A stretch of DNA of 64,000 nucleotides, taken from the NCBI GenBank assembly GCA_030490835.1, contig CM059972.1, forward strand, positions 13,059,764-13,123,763, in the 5' to 3' direction. This stretch comes from Annona cherimola (lineage: Eukaryota; Streptophyta; Magnoliopsida; Magnoliales; Annonaceae). A program made the translations under genes and the position numbers. Positions 23,347 to 35,317 of the stretch are shown piece by piece. Numbering within the stretch: the first letter of the stretch is position 1; every line of letters begins with the position of its first letter. The notes beneath the pieces are model-generated. The model had not been told where the DNA came from, searched no databases, and saw nothing but the letters and a program-made list of their open reading frames with translations.

Positions 23347-26300
23347 ATGCACTCGCATACTCGCAGTTCTGCAAAACAACTAGCTGAAGAACTCCTTGTT
23401 GCTGATCCTGAAATTGAACGTTTTTATAGGAGAAGGATTCGAGAATATCAACAACAACAAAATTCTCAAAATACTATGGCAGATCATAACAACCCAAATC
23501 CGCAACATCAAGAGCAAGAAGAGGGCCAAGCTGAGAACAATGCTCCTCCCAGAAAGATGACACTTAGTGATCGGAACCGCCCGAACCCTCGTGGATTTCG
23601 ATCTTGCATTGTTGAACTAGATATTGATGGGAGAAATTTTGAACTAAATCCTGGTCTCATCCGGATGGTTCAACAGGACCAATTTGCAGGACTCCCTTCT
23701 GAAAATCCAAATGTACACATCACAAAATTCCTGCAATTATGCAACACAAGTAGAGTGCAAAACATTCCACGCGAGGTAATTCGCTTGCAGCTTTTTCCAT
23801 TTTCTCTTCGAGACAGGGCAAGCGAATGGTTTTATTCTATGCCACCTGACACATTCAATACATGGGATGAACTATCTACAACATTCCTGGAAAAGTTCTT
23901 TCCACCAAATAAAACCAGGAAAATCAAAGACGAGATTAATCAGTTTGTCCAAAAAGATGGCGAATCCTTATATGATGCGTGGGAAAGAATGAAAGACCTA
24001 CAACGCAAGTGCCCTCATCATGGTATCTCGCAAGGAGATATTATTGAAAACTTTTTCAATGGACTCGATCGACCCAGCCGAAGCGCCGTCAACTCAGCCG
24101 CTGGTGGCCGATTCATGCGACTCACTGACGAGGAGGCCCTCAAACTCCTTGATGACCTAGCTCTTTATGATTCTCAATATGGCGATGTCAGAGGAACCTC
24201 TCGGCGAGGAAATGTCTATGATATTGAATCTATGCATGCTATACATGATAAACTTGATAAAATTTTGCAGCAAAAGAGGCAGGAATCCAAAGATCTGCAT
24301 GCATCTTCTTCTGGGCACAGCTCATGTGAAATTTGTGGAGCCTCACACTACACATCTGAGTGTAGTTTCGCCATTAAAGACACCACGGGGGAGCAAGCTA
24401 ATGCAATCAACAACCAATATGACGCTCGCGCATATGGTAACCCCTATTCCAATACTTACAACCCCGGATGGAGGAATCATCCAAATTTTTCTTGGGCAAA
24501 CCAGTCAAACACCCAAAATTTTGCTCAAAATAATAAGCCACCTGGTTTCCTTAGAAAACCACTGAACCCTCCTCCATTTCAGACCCAACAAGCCTTACCT
24601 GCACCACCTCAAGCGCAACCCACTGAGTCCATGCTCGAAAATATCATCATAATGCTCAAGAAAAATGATGAAAGAATGGACCAAATGCAAACCCATATCA
24701 AGTTGCTTGAAAATCAAATTGCTCAAAATGCCACAGCCTCATCCCAAAGAAACCAGGGTAAACTCCCTAGCCAACCTGAAATAAATCCTAGGGAGCAGGT
24801 GCAGGCGATTACTTTGCGAAGTAGAAAGCAGCTCAACCCACCTCGTATGGTCTCAGAAAAAGATGCCGAGCAGAAAAAGAAGCAAGAAGAGGAGCCACAA
24901 CCAGAACCGGTGGTGGAAAAGCCATATGTACCACCACCTCCTTACCAGCCTCCTCTTCCCTTTCCACAAAGGCAGCGACAGGCTAAGCTTCAAAAGCAGT
25001 TCGAGAAGTTTGTTTCAACTCTTAAAAACTTGTCAATAAACGTACCCTTCATCGACATGCTTTCTCAAATGCCAACTTATGCGAAATTTCTCAAGGATAT
25101 GTTATCCAACAAAAGAAAACTCGAGGAGTACGGAACTATTTCGCTTACTGAGAAGTGCAGCGCCATTTTGCAGAACAAGTTGTCTGAAAAGCTAAAGGAC
25201 CCTGGAAGCTTCTCCATTCCATGTGATCTTGGGAATGTCCAAATCAGCAAAGCACTATGTGATCTCGGAGCAAGTGTAAGTCTAATCCCACTTTCAATAT
25301 GTAAAAAGCTGAACATGGGTGATCCAAAACCAACATCTATGTCTCTCCAACTGGCCGACCGATCAATCAAATTTCCAGTCGGCATCCTTGAAGACATACC
25401 TTTGAAAGTTGGCAAACTATTCATCCCAGTCGACTTTGTGGTCCTCGACATGGAGGAGGATCGCCAAATCCCGATCATTCTCGGGCGACCTTTCTTAGCC
25501 ACCGCTGGAGCAATCATAGACGTCAAGAATGGCCGACTCTCACTAACAGTTGGAGATGAACAAATCGAATTTAATCTTTCTGAGGCAATAAAACAACTGT
25601 CAACTGATAACTCTTGCCTGCGGGTCGACGTCATCAACCCTTTGCCGATCGAAGAAAAGGATGACTTGATAGAGGTATGTATCATTCAGGGTGCAACTGT
25701 TGAAAATAATAACCCTGAACTATCTGCTTGTGCAGCTCTCTTGGATGGAGCCCCTTTCATCTCACCGGCTGCCAATTCACCTCATGAAAAGTTGGATGCA
25801 GACTTCAATTTTTCTCCATCAACAAAAAAGGAAGAAGCACCAAAGGTAGAACTTAAACCTCTTCCTAAAAATCTCAGGTATGCATTTCTTGACCCAAACG
25901 ATACTTATCCAGTCATAATCAACGCAAATCTTTTCGAATCCCAAGCCGATGAACTGTTAAATGTGTTAAGAAGACATAGGAAGGCAATTGGTTACTGCAT
26001 CAATGATCTACCTGGTATCAGTCCTTCTCTATGCATGCACAGAATTTTAATGGAAGAAAATTGTAAAACAAGCATTGAACCTCAGAGGCGTCTGAATCCA
26101 AACATGAAAGAAGTAGTGAAAAAGGAAATTTTAAAACTTCTAGATGCTGGAATCATCTACCCCATTTCTGATAGCAGTTGGGTAAGCCCTGTACATGTTG
26201 TACCAAAGAAAGGCGGTATGACTGTCGTAAAAAATGATAAAAATGAACTTATACCCACAAGGACAGTCACAGGTTGGCGAATGTGCATTGATTATCGCAA

Positions 26301-28761
26301 ATTAAACATTGCCACCCGAAAGGATCATTTTCCCTTGCCTTTCATTGATCAAATGCTTGAAAGACTTGCCAATCACTCTTACTTCTGCTATTTGGATGGG
26401 TACTCTGGCTACTTTCAAATTCCTATTCACCCACAGGATCAAGAGAAAACCACTTTCACTTGTCCATACGGCACATTTGCATACAGACGCATGCCTTTCG
26501 GTCTTTGTAATGCACCTGCCACTTTCCAACGCTGTATGATGGCTATATTTTCTGATTACATTGAACACATAATGGAAGTGTTTATGGATGATTTTTCTGT
26601 TTATGGCACAACATTTGAATCATGCTTGTCTAACCTATCTAAGGTTTTACAGAGATGCGAAGAAATCAATCTGGTGTTGAATTGGGAAAAATGTCATTTC
26701 ATGGTACAAGAAGGGATTGTTTTAGGACATTTAGTCTCAAGCAGAGGTATTGAGGTTGACCGGGCAAAAATAGAAGTCATTGAAAAATTACCGCCACCCA
26801 ATTCGGTCAAAGGAATTCGGAGTTTTCTGGGACATGCCGGTTTCTATCGGCGTTTCATTAAAGATTTTTCTAAAATTGCTAAGCCACTGACTAACCTGCT
26901 AAATCAAGATGTAAAATTTAATTTTTCTGATGACTGTTTAACTTCATTTTGCAGGTTGAAAAAGGCTTTGACCACTGTTCCAATCATAGAACCACCTAAC
27001 TGGAACCTACCATTTGAAATCATGTGCGATGCAAGCAACCATGCTGTTGGAGCTGTTTTGGGTCAACGGAAGGACAACAAGCCAGTAGTGATTTATTATG
27101 CAAGCAAAACTTTAGATGATGCTCAAGTCAACTATGCAACCACTGAAAAAGAATTACTGGCTGTTGTTTTTGCTATTGATAAATTTCGTTCTTATCTTGT
27201 AGGGTCAAAAGTGATTGTCTATACAGACCATGCAGCTATTCGCTATTTAATTGCCAAGAAAGATGCTAAACCAAGATTGATTCGCTGGATTTTGCTATTA
27301 CAAGAATTTGATCTTGAAATTCGAGACAAAAAGGGCACAGAAAATGTGGTTGCTGATCATCTGTCGAGACTGCCATCAACTGGGAAAATGGATCTAAATA
27401 AAAATGATCAAATTAACGAGGAATTTCCTGATGAATCCCTTCTTGCACTGAAAGAAATATCAATGCCATGGTATGGAGACATTGTTAATTACTTAGTTTG
27501 TAAAGAAATTCCATCCAATTTCAGCTATCAACAGAAAAAGCGATTCATGGCGGATGTGAAATACTACATATGGGAGGACCCATACCTTTACAAGAGATGC
27601 GGCGACGATCTGATTCGCCGATGTGTACCAAACGAAGAAATTCAAAGCATCCTTTACCACTGTCATTCTTCACCATATGGTGGCCACATGGGTCCCACCA
27701 AAACAGCAGCAAAAGTCTTACAATCAGGTTTTTTCTGGCCCACTTTGTTCAAAGATGCTCGATCTTTTACACTAACCTGTGACAGGTGTCAAAGGACAGG
27801 AAATATTTCAAGGCGAAACGAGATGCCACTCACAAGCATTCTTGAGGTTGAACCATTTGATGTCTGGGGCATGGATTTCATGGGACCTTTCCCATCATCG
27901 TTCAACAATCAGTACATCCTTCTGGCAGTTGATTACGTAACTAAATGGGTGGAGGCGATTGCTTCTCCAATAAATGATTCGCAGGTGGTCACCAAATTCT
28001 TAAAACGTAACATTTTTACCAGATTTGGTGTACCACGAGCAATCATAAGTGATGGAGGAAGCCACTTCTGCAACAAGCAAATGGAGCAACTGCTCAAGAA
28101 ATATGGGGTCACACACAAAATTACCACCCCATACCACCCACAAACAAGTGGTCAAGCTGAAATCTCAAATCGCGAGATTAAACAGATACTTGAGAAGACG
28201 GTATCCCAATCACGGCGAGATTGGTCAAGGCAACTCGATGATGCTCTTTGGGCATACCGTACTGCATTTAAGACTCCCATCGGAACAACACCTTTCAGAC
28301 TAGTCTATGGAAAATCATGTCACTTGCCTGTAGAGCTGGAGCATAAAGCATACTGGGCAATCAAATTTTTGAATTTTGATTTGAAATCTGCAGGAGAAAG
28401 GCGTCTACTACAGCTTGATGAACTCGAGGAGATTCGACTCGACGCTTATGAAAATTCAAAGATGTACAAGGAAAAGACAAAATTTTGGCATGACAAACAC
28501 ATCCGGCAGAAGGTAATCAAAGCTAATGACATGGTGTTGCTTTTTAATTCTCGTTTTAAATTGTTTCCAGGAAAATTGAAGTCGAGGTGGTCGGGACCAT
28601 TCAAAGTATTACAAGTGTTTCCTCATGGAGCTGTTGAAATCTGGAGTGAAAAGACAGGAGCATTTAAAGTCAATGGGCAGCGCCTCAAACCCTATTTCTC
28701 AGGGGATCACATTCCAATTGGAGTCATCCACTCCTTCTGCGATACCACACCACTCAATTGA
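23347..28761 (+). CDS. Athila gag-pol polyprotein (1804 aa, uninterrupted)
   Basis: Gag spans about residues 1-400, with an Athila-type capsid region around [19 protein letters not shown]. The zinc knuckle is [13 protein letters not shown] (327-339, CX2CX3HX4C). Pro-rich linkers follow. The aspartic protease has [11 protein letters not shown] (Asp about 639). The RT has FMDD at 1079-1082, the Athila form of YXDD. RNase H with [15 protein letters not shown] follows. The integrase has a zinc-binding region (HMG...CDRCQ) and the catalytic triad Asp1510, Asp1569, Glu1605, with DX35E spacing. There is no chromodomain. No stop or frameshift is seen, so gag and pol form one frame. The start is the first ATG 101 bases after the LTR. 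It could still be active, though plant silencing is likely. Confidence 0.95.
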   Translation: MHSHTRSSAKQLAEELLVADPEIERFYRRRIREYQQQQNSQNTMADHNNPNPQHQEQEEGQAENNAPPRKMTLSDRNRPNPRGFRSCIVELDIDGRNFELNPGLIRMVQQDQFAGLPSENPNVHITKFLQLCNTSRVQNIPREVIRLQLFPFSLRDRASEWFYSMPPDTFNTWDELSTTFLEKFFPPNKTRKIKDEINQFVQKDGESLYDAWERMKDLQRKCPHHGISQGDIIENFFNGLDRPSRSAVNSAAGGRFMRLTDEEALKLLDDLALYDSQYGDVRGTSRRGNVYDIESMHAIHDKLDKILQQKRQESKDLHASSSGHSSCEICGASHYTSECSFAIKDTTGEQANAINNQYDARAYGNPYSNTYNPGWRNHPNFSWANQSNTQNFAQNNKPPGFLRKPLNPPPFQTQQALPAPPQAQPTESMLENIIIMLKKNDERMDQMQTHIKLLENQIAQNATASSQRNQGKLPSQPEINPREQVQAITLRSRKQLNPPRMVSEKDAEQKKKQEEEPQPEPVVEKPYVPPPPYQPPLPFPQRQRQAKLQKQFEKFVSTLKNLSINVPFIDMLSQMPTYAKFLKDMLSNKRKLEEYGTISLTEKCSAILQNKLSEKLKDPGSFSIPCDLGNVQISKALCDLGASVSLIPLSICKKLNMGDPKPTSMSLQLADRSIKFPVGILEDIPLKVGKLFIPVDFVVLDMEEDRQIPIILGRPFLATAGAIIDVKNGRLSLTVGDEQIEFNLSEAIKQLSTDNSCLRVDVINPLPIEEKDDLIEVCIIQGATVENNNPELSACAALLDGAPFISPAANSPHEKLDADFNFSPSTKKEEAPKVELKPLPKNLRYAFLDPNDTYPVIINANLFESQADELLNVLRRHRKAIGYCINDLPGISPSLCMHRILMEENCKTSIEPQRRLNPNMKEVVKKEILKLLDAGIIYPISDSSWVSPVHVVPKKGGMTVVKNDKNELIPTRTVTGWRMCIDYRKLNIATRKDHFPLPFIDQMLERLANHSYFCYLDGYSGYFQIPIHPQDQEKTTFTCPYGTFAYRRMPFGLCNAPATFQRCMMAIFSDYIEHIMEVFMDDFSVYGTTFESCLSNLSKVLQRCEEINLVLNWEKCHFMVQEGIVLGHLVSSRGIEVDRAKIEVIEKLPPPNSVKGIRSFLGHAGFYRRFIKDFSKIAKPLTNLLNQDVKFNFSDDCLTSFCRLKKALTTVPIIEPPNWNLPFEIMCDASNHAVGAVLGQRKDNKPVVIYYASKTLDDAQVNYATTEKELLAVVFAIDKFRSYLVGSKVIVYTDHAAIRYLIAKKDAKPRLIRWILLLQEFDLEIRDKKGTENVVADHLSRLPSTGKMDLNKNDQINEEFPDESLLALKEISMPWYGDIVNYLVCKEIPSNFSYQQKKRFMADVKYYIWEDPYLYKRCGDDLIRRCVPNEEIQSILYHCHSSPYGGHMGPTKTAAKVLQSGFFWPTLFKDARSFTLTCDRCQRTGNISRRNEMPLTSILEVEPFDVWGMDFMGPFPSSFNNQYILLAVDYVTKWVEAIASPINDSQVVTKFLKRNIFTRFGVPRAIISDGGSHFCNKQMEQLLKKYGVTHKITTPYHPQTSGQAEISNREIKQILEKTVSQSRRDWSRQLDDALWAYRTAFKTPIGTTPFRLVYGKSCHLPVELEHKAYWAIKFLNFDLKSAGERRLLQLDELEEIRLDAYENSKMYKEKTKFWHDKHIRQKVIKANDMVLLFNSRFKLFPGKLKSRWSGPFKVLQVFPHGAVEIWSEKTGAFKVNGQRLKPYFSGDHIPIGVIHSFCDTTPLN

Positions 28762-29848
28762 AGATCTGAAGTCAGGCTAATGACTTTAAACAAAGCGCTT
28801 TTCGGGAGGCAACCCGAATTTTTCTTTCCATCAGGGAAGTTTTAGTTATTTTTTTTAGTTCCTTTTTAGAATTTTGATACTTTTTAATTTTAAGCTTTAT
28901 TGGTTATTTTCAGGTTCTACATAAAAAAAGCACCGTTGGATGCAAATTCGGTTCAACTCGCCAAAACAGGGAAGTTAACATTTTACAATTCTCTTTTATG
29001 GCATGATTTACATTGAGGACAATGTCAACTTCAAGTGTGGGAGTGAACGCGTTGCATTAATTTTCTCTAAATATTTCTTTCACTACCCTAATATTTATAT
29101 GTTTGCTTAAAAAAAAAATGGAAAATTCTTGCATAAAAGATTATATTAGACCCCACGTTGAACTCTTGAATGCCTTGAAAGCAAACCATATGTGAAATTT
29201 CAACATCTTTGAGTGAGGAAAAGTTGAAGCTTAATGAGATGTTAAAAATTATTTTTGAACATGTACTTGTTGAAAATACTTAGATTTTTTGTCCGTAATC
29301 ACTTGATGAAACTGATATACCTAGGAGCTAATATTGTTTTCTTTTAAAATCAGAATAATCCTCTCTAATTTATAAATTTTTTTTAATACACACAATTATC
29401 ATTTAAGAAGGTAGTTTTTCCCATATAAATGAAAAAATATATATATATATATTACTCTGGTTGAAGAAATTTTCAAAGCCAAAACTCCATTGAACCAATT
29501 TAAGGACATGATTAAGGCAATTTTCTTTCATGATGAGCTTATCTTTAAAAATATAATGGTTGTTTACCCCTTTTGAGCCTGACTTAAAATTTTTCCTAAA
29601 CCACAATTCTCACATCGCTGAACCAACTTTGGAATTGTATTCTGAGCAAAAAAAAAAAAGGAAAACAGGAAATAATATCGCTTGGCGATGCAAATAATGA
29701 CTTCCCAGATACCCTGAAATATGGTGAGGGAAATTATTGCCGGACTTGGTTAAAAAAAAAAAAAAAAAAAAAGAAGAAGAAAAAATAAACCAAGGATAAG
29801 AACAGGCTTAAAAAAAATAAAAGCACCAAGTGTGGGGGTAGCATTATT

Positions 29849-29883
<35 letters not shown>

Positions 29884-30386
29884 TTAAGCTCGAGTCATAC
29901 AGAGACGGTTCAAATTTCATGTGTCACACCTGACCATTGTCCTACTAAGTCCTTATGATCCTATAAATTGGTTAATTGAGCAAGCAGAGGAAATTTAAAT
30001 GCCAAAAAAAAAAATATATATATATATAAAAAAAAAAAAAAAAAAAATTTCTGCACTACTACCACTTGAAATATTAATTGTGTGTATTGAATAACTTATT
30101 AAATAGAGAAGATATCTGATAATTAAGAGTTTATTGCGGGAGTTTTTAACTCTTAATGATTGAAAATAAATTAGGTAACGAGGGTGTGCAGTATTAGTCA
30201 AGTGAGAAGGGATTGTTGATTAAGATTTTCAATGAGTATCATGTTTCAAATTCTTTAAGACTCTCATTTATTCTGATGATAGGCGGAACATGCAATTTTT
30301 GCTCAAGATTTTGAAAATTTTCAATCTGCTCTTCCATTCTTTTATATTTGCTTGAGGACAAGCAAAAGTTCAAGTGTGGGGGTATT
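28762..30386 (+). other. Athila non-coding 3' region with three polypurine-like motifs
   Basis: About 1.6 kb with long A-runs and no domain-bearing frame; the env-like gene of other Athila elements is missing. The motif AAGTGTGGGRG occurs at about 29033, 29826 and 30372. The first and last also share GAGGACAA a few bases upstream. The last copy, ending just before the LTR, is the likely plus-strand primer. Confidence 0.75.
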
Positions 30387-30584
30387 TGATAATTAGAATT
30401 TGGTAACATATTTTGTGGATATTTTATACCAAATTGGTGGGTAATTAATTAATATTAATATGAAATTTGGTTTAAAATGTGATTTTGCAACATTTGGGTA
30501 TTAAATATTAATTTCAAGCAATTTAAACAAATTTTCACAATATTTTGGCTTGAAATTATATTTTATTTGTTGCCATGAAATTAG
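30387..30584 (+). repeat. Extra 5' fragment of the Athila LTR, tandem to the 3' LTR
   Basis: The first 197 bases of the LTR plus one G sit between the polypurine tract and the complete 3' LTR. The unit is 198 bp. This fragment agrees with the 5' LTR at the position where the full 3' LTR differs. Confidence 0.9.
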
Positions 30585-31764
30585 TGATAATTAGAATTTG
30601 GTAACATATTTTGTGGATATTTTATACCAAATTGGTGGGTAATTAATTAATATTAATATGAAATTTGGTTTAAAATGTGATTTTGCAACATTTGGGTATT
30701 AAATATTAATTTCAAGCAATTTAAACAAATTTTCCCAATATTTTGGCTTGAAATTATATTTTATTTGTTGCCATGAAATTAAACGGGTTTGAAATTATTT
30801 TAATGATTTTTACCAATTAATAATTTAAATATATTTTTTTTGCAGGAAAACAAATTATACCGAATGGGCCCCACAAGATCAAAACATGCAAAAATCCAAG
30901 CCGCCCATTGAATGTGGACCCCAAGCAATAACAACGTTTGTTTTCATCCACCGAATGCATTCATATAACCCGATTCAAAAGTCAACAGCATTGGACCCCA
31001 CTTCCATAAATCCACCGAATGCATTCATATGACACGTGAATAATTATGAAGACCCCACCAAGATCAGCAGCATGTTGTCCGCCGAATGAATTCACTGAAT
31101 TCACGTGAAATGCATTCATGTTATCCATAGAAATTGATGGAGATGGGGCCCACAGAAATTGAGGTGTGGGCTATAAAAGCAGCGTTCCGGAGCAGATTGG
31201 AGTGTGTGGGGGGCAGCATCAGAATATTTTAAAAAAGGGAATTTTGACTAGAAGGGGAGAGAGCAGATTTACAGTTAGAAAATCCGAGAGCTCCACGGCG
31301 GATTTTTGAGAAGATATCATTCGGAGCAAGGATTTTAGAAGAAGAGGAGAGTAAGGTGGAGAGCACGTGGAAAAGACAGACCGGCGAATTGCGTGGAGCA
31401 ACCAACACACCATTGGAGCTTCAATACAATAAGCTTTTCTATCTTTTCTCTGTTTAATTTTTTGATAACTTGTTTAAGATGGATTGTAATGTAAATTTTA
31501 TTTTGAACTTGAACATGCTTGGCTAAACCCTAGATACCCACACTCTCGTTTTCATCTTCTCATTAAAATTTGCAAATTTCTCTTCCCATTTCATTAATTT
31601 CTTTTCCTAAATTTTCTTCCACTTATCTATTTTATTTGCAATATTCTCTCCATAATCAACACAAAAATATTTAAAAGCAAAATTTACAGTCCTGAATTCC
31701 CTGTGGAACGATAATTTATATACTACAATCTACGACCCGTGCACTTGCGGTAAGATTGCGAACA
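30585..31764 (+). repeat. Athila 3' LTR (1180 bp)
   Basis: Same length as the 5' LTR, ends GCGAACA, and is followed by the AAGAC duplication. Its TATA box lies at about 31170. Confidence 0.95.
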
Positions 31765-32311
31765 AAGACCACCACCCAACCCACTACCAAACAATTATAG
31801 AGAGGAAGAATACTGTGCATATCACCAAGGAAGGGGGCACTCAACCGATCGATGCTTTACCCTAAAGCACGCAATCCGAGATTTGATCGATGAAGGGAGA
31901 ATTAAAGTAGACCCTAGTGTGCCAAATGAAAATGTCTTACAAAATCCTCTACCAACACATAGAAATGACACTCCAAGAACAGAAAATTTAATATCCCATG
32001 AACATTATGGTATGGGGCAATCCTTCGAGCTTAATATGATACGGATAGTGGAGCCCAAAATAGTTCTAAAAGCTGCCCCACAAAGAAACCCTCATAATTA
32101 TAGCCCTAACACTACCGAAGCCTTAATCTTACCAGGATTCAAGAATCTAAGGGTAACAAATCAAGAAGAGAAAATTTCCTATGACTCGCATCGTGTACCA
32201 TGGAAATACCCGGAACCTCCAGAATGTTCAGAAATAGGAAATATTCAACCGAATGGGAGGATAAATAGGCGAGAAATAAATAAAAACCCTCCTATTTTTG
32301 AAAAAGGATAA
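31765..32311 (+). pseudogene. Tat gag, C-terminal part with zinc knuckle
   Basis: The reading frame of the interrupted gag resumes right after the AAGAC duplication. It gives a Tat-type knuckle-like motif, YCAYHQGRGHSTDRCFTLK, near 31815-31875. The region from 31883 to the stop at 32311 (142 codons) contains linker sequence without catalytic motifs. Confidence 0.8.
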
Positions 32312-32460
32312 AATGCAACTTATGATATAGCTACACAACTCAAATCACTGCCGCACAAATTTCAATATGGGAGCTACTATGCACTTCCACTTTGCATTAG
32401 GAAGCCTTTACAAAAATATTAAATAAAGCTTACATTTCAAAAGAGGTTGAGCCAGAAACA

Positions 32461-33150
32461 GTGGCTCACATGATAGGACAAATTATCTCCCAGAATGCCC
32501 TCACTTTTACAAATGAGGAACTCCCACCTGAAGGATGGTGTCATACACAAGCTTTAAATATAACGGTCCAATACAAAGATCTTAAAGTGCCATTTGTAAC
32601 CATAGATAATGGGTCCAGTTTAAACGTATGTCCACTAAGGACAATTAAAAGGTTAGGCATCCCCATTGATGGTCTTCGTCCGAACAACATTCGGGTCCGA
32701 GCATTTGATAATACCATTAGGAATACCTTGGGAGAATTATATATTAATTTAACCATTGGACCAGAAAACATGACTATAACCTTTCAAATCTTAGAAATAC
32801 CTGCTTCATTTAATATGTTACTAGGGAGGTCATGGATACACCAAGTAGGTGCCGTTCCATCCTCATTACACCAAAAAATTAAATTTGTAACCAATGGAAA
32901 AATAGTTGTAATCAATGCTGACCCCGAAATAATCATTCCTAGGGAAGAAAACACGAGTCATGAAGTCCCCCTAGTAGAAGCATATGAATCACTCGACCCA
33001 TTACCATTTGCTGAGTCCCTTATAGAAAATATAAATTTTATTCCCTCAGGACCCATAATATCAGATAAATATATAATTATACCAGCAGAAAGGCAAATCA
33101 GTCAATATAAAATCAAACATGGTGCAAAAGCCAATTTAATCAATATCTGA
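32461..33150 (+). pseudogene. Tat aspartic protease region
   Basis: A 229-codon frame with FVTIDNGSSLNVCP, the DNGSS form of the retroviral-type protease active site seen in Tat elements. LEIPASFNMLLGRSWIH is the matching C-terminal motif. It ends at a TGA at about 33148 and is not continuous with the RT frame, so the polyprotein is broken. Confidence 0.85.
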
Positions 33151-33270
33151 GAAAAAAAAAGATAAATACGGCTTGGGTTATGACCCGGAAGAACCACAAT
33201 TAAAGAAAACTAAAAGCCAAAATATTTTCTCAAGCGCCGGATTTTTTCTACATGATTTAAAAGAAGAAAA

Positions 33271-34908
33271 ATGATTAAATACAATATTAATGATTCAAAA
33301 TACAACCAATCAAGAAAAAAAAATGTTTTCAAAACAAGCGAGGGAAATAATGAAAAGAGATGGTACACAATGCCCACCTGTTCAACATCCCCCTCACAAA
33401 AAATTCTCATCCCATCCCCAAGTTATAAAAGAGGTCCCACTGAGAAAGAGCTTTGGGCTAGCATCTACTGTGCCCAAACAACTATAGAATCCTCAGAAGA
33501 AAACAGCAATAAGGGAGGAGGAGATGAAGAGTTACAAAAACAAATGGAGAAAATGGAAGGCAAAGACATGGCGGTCGCTGAAGATTTTGAAGTCGTCAAT
33601 TTAGGAACTGAAGACGACCCCAAAACACTAAGGGTAGGAAAGCAATTATCCGAAGAAGAAAAAGGTATGATGATAGCCCTCCTCAAATCAAGGTTAGTAA
33701 ATTTTGCTTTTTCTTACAATGATATGCCAGGGTTGGATGAAAACCTTATTACTCACAAACTCCTAATAAAAAGGGAAATTAAACCCGTAAAACAAAAACT
33801 CAGAAGAATAAAACCCGAATGGATTCCTAAGATTAGAGATGAGATTATCAAGCAATATAATGCTGGTTTTCTGAGAGTAAGCCATTATCCTGAATGGTTG
33901 GCCAACATAGTACCCGTACCAAAAAAAGATGGCAAAGTTAGAATGTGCGTAGACTATAGGGATCTTAACAAGGCAAGTCCAAAAGATGATTTTCCTTTAC
34001 CCCATATTGATACCCTAGTAGATAGCACAGCTAGATATAGTTGATTTTCTTTCATGGATGGATTTTCAGGCTATAATCAAATTAAAGTTGCACCAGAAGA
34101 TCAAGAAAAAACGTTTTTTATCACTCCATGGGGCACATTTTGTTATAAGGTTATGCCGTTTGGACTAAAAAATGCTGGAGCTACCTATCAGAGGGCAATG
34201 ACCGCTATTTTTCATGATATGATGGGTAAAGAGATAGAAGTTTACGTGGACGATATTATTGTGCGTTCTCACTCTTTTGTCGACCATTTACAAAACTTAG
34301 AAAAATTATTTGATAGAATGGAAAATTTTCAACTCAAACTTAACCCAAGCAAGTGTGTTTTTGGAGCTAGGAAAGGACGATTATTAGGATTCATTGTAAG
34401 CGAAGATCAAATACAGGTAGATGGTGAAAAAGTAAGAGCCATCCTAGAAATGCCCCCACCTAAAACCGAAAAAGAAATTAGAGAATTTTTGGGGAGGTTA
34501 CAATACATTAGCAGATTCATCTCAAAGTTAACCTTGACATGCGAACCAATATTTAAACTTTTGAGAAAAGATTCTCCTAAAAAATGGACAGCAGACTGTC
34601 AATTGGCTTTTGAAAAAATCAAAACCTACCTTTCCAACCCACCTATATTAACGCCGCCTGCTACAGATAACCCGCTAATTTTATATTTATCAACTACACC
34701 CATAGCTATGGGGGGAGTATTAGGGCAATGTGATACAAATAGCAAAAAAGAATTACCTATTTATTATTTTAGTAGAAAATTCACGCCCACTGAAATTAAA
34801 TATCCTGAAATTGAAAAAGTATGTTTGGCATTGGTTTTAGCTATTTTTAAATTAAGACTATATTATGTCAAGAACGGTTTTGCTAATTTCCAAACAAGAT
34901 CCTCTTAG
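33271..34908 (+). pseudogene. Tat reverse transcriptase and RNase H, broken
   Basis: Two pieces lie in one frame, separated by a TGA at 34042-34044 within the RT. The first has KDGKVRMCVDYRDLNKASPKD. The second has MDGFSGYNQIKVAPEDQEKT, MPFGLKNAGATYQRAM and the YVDD catalytic motif near 34240. The RNase H that follows has ALVLAIFKLRLYY. After 34908 the frame is lost; homology carries on in a shifted frame from about 34865. Confidence 0.9.
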
Positions 34909-35317
34909 ATATCTATGCCAAAAAACTGCTCTCACTGGAAGACTGGCTAAATGGCAATTACTTCTTACTGAATTTGATATTGTTTATGTGACACGAAAAG
35001 CGGTCAAAGGGCAGGTAGTAGCCGATTATTTGGCCGCACAAGCCCTACCAGATTTTCAACCTTTACAAGATCAATTTCCAGATGAAAACATTCTAACCGT
35101 AGATGAAGAGACAGAAGCTACTCATTGGAAAATGTATTTCAATGGTGCACGGAACATGAATGGTGGAGGAATAGGAGTAATTTTATATGACCTTAAAGGG
35201 ATACCTACTATGATAGCAAGAAAAATCTTGTTTCCATGCACCAACAATATTGCAGAATACGAAGCATGCCTCACTGGCATTAAGGAAGCTTATGATCTGG
35301 GGGCAAATAAATTATAA
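34865..35317 (+). pseudogene. Tat end of RNase H and second (archaeal-type) RNase H
   Basis: The start continues the first RNase H (KTALTGRLAKWQLLLTEFD). A second RNase H begins near 35130 with MYFNGARNMNGGGIGV and CTNNIAEYEACLTGIKEA. Tat elements normally have FDGA here, so the first catalytic Asp is Asn in this copy. The frame stops at about 35315, while weaker homology runs on with further stops. Confidence 0.8.

Larger units (their letters stand above)
22066..31764 (+). mobile_element. Athila-type Ty3 LTR retrotransposon, near-intact
   Basis: It has two full LTRs of 1180 bp, a 5-bp target duplication, a tRNA-Asp-type primer site, an uninterrupted gag-pol frame and a polypurine tract. It lies inside the gag gene of an older Tat element. 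Only one LTR difference was seen by eye, so insertion was recent. It has no env-like frame between pol and the 3' LTR, unlike the longer classic Athila elements. Confidence 0.95.

Noticed and set aside
25077..25685. 202-codon minus-strand frame
   Set aside because: Lies entirely opposite the Athila protease coding region and has no independent motif.
28762..30386. Possible env-like gene of the Athila element
   Set aside because: Only short frames interrupted by A-runs; none has a membrane segment plus signal-like start.
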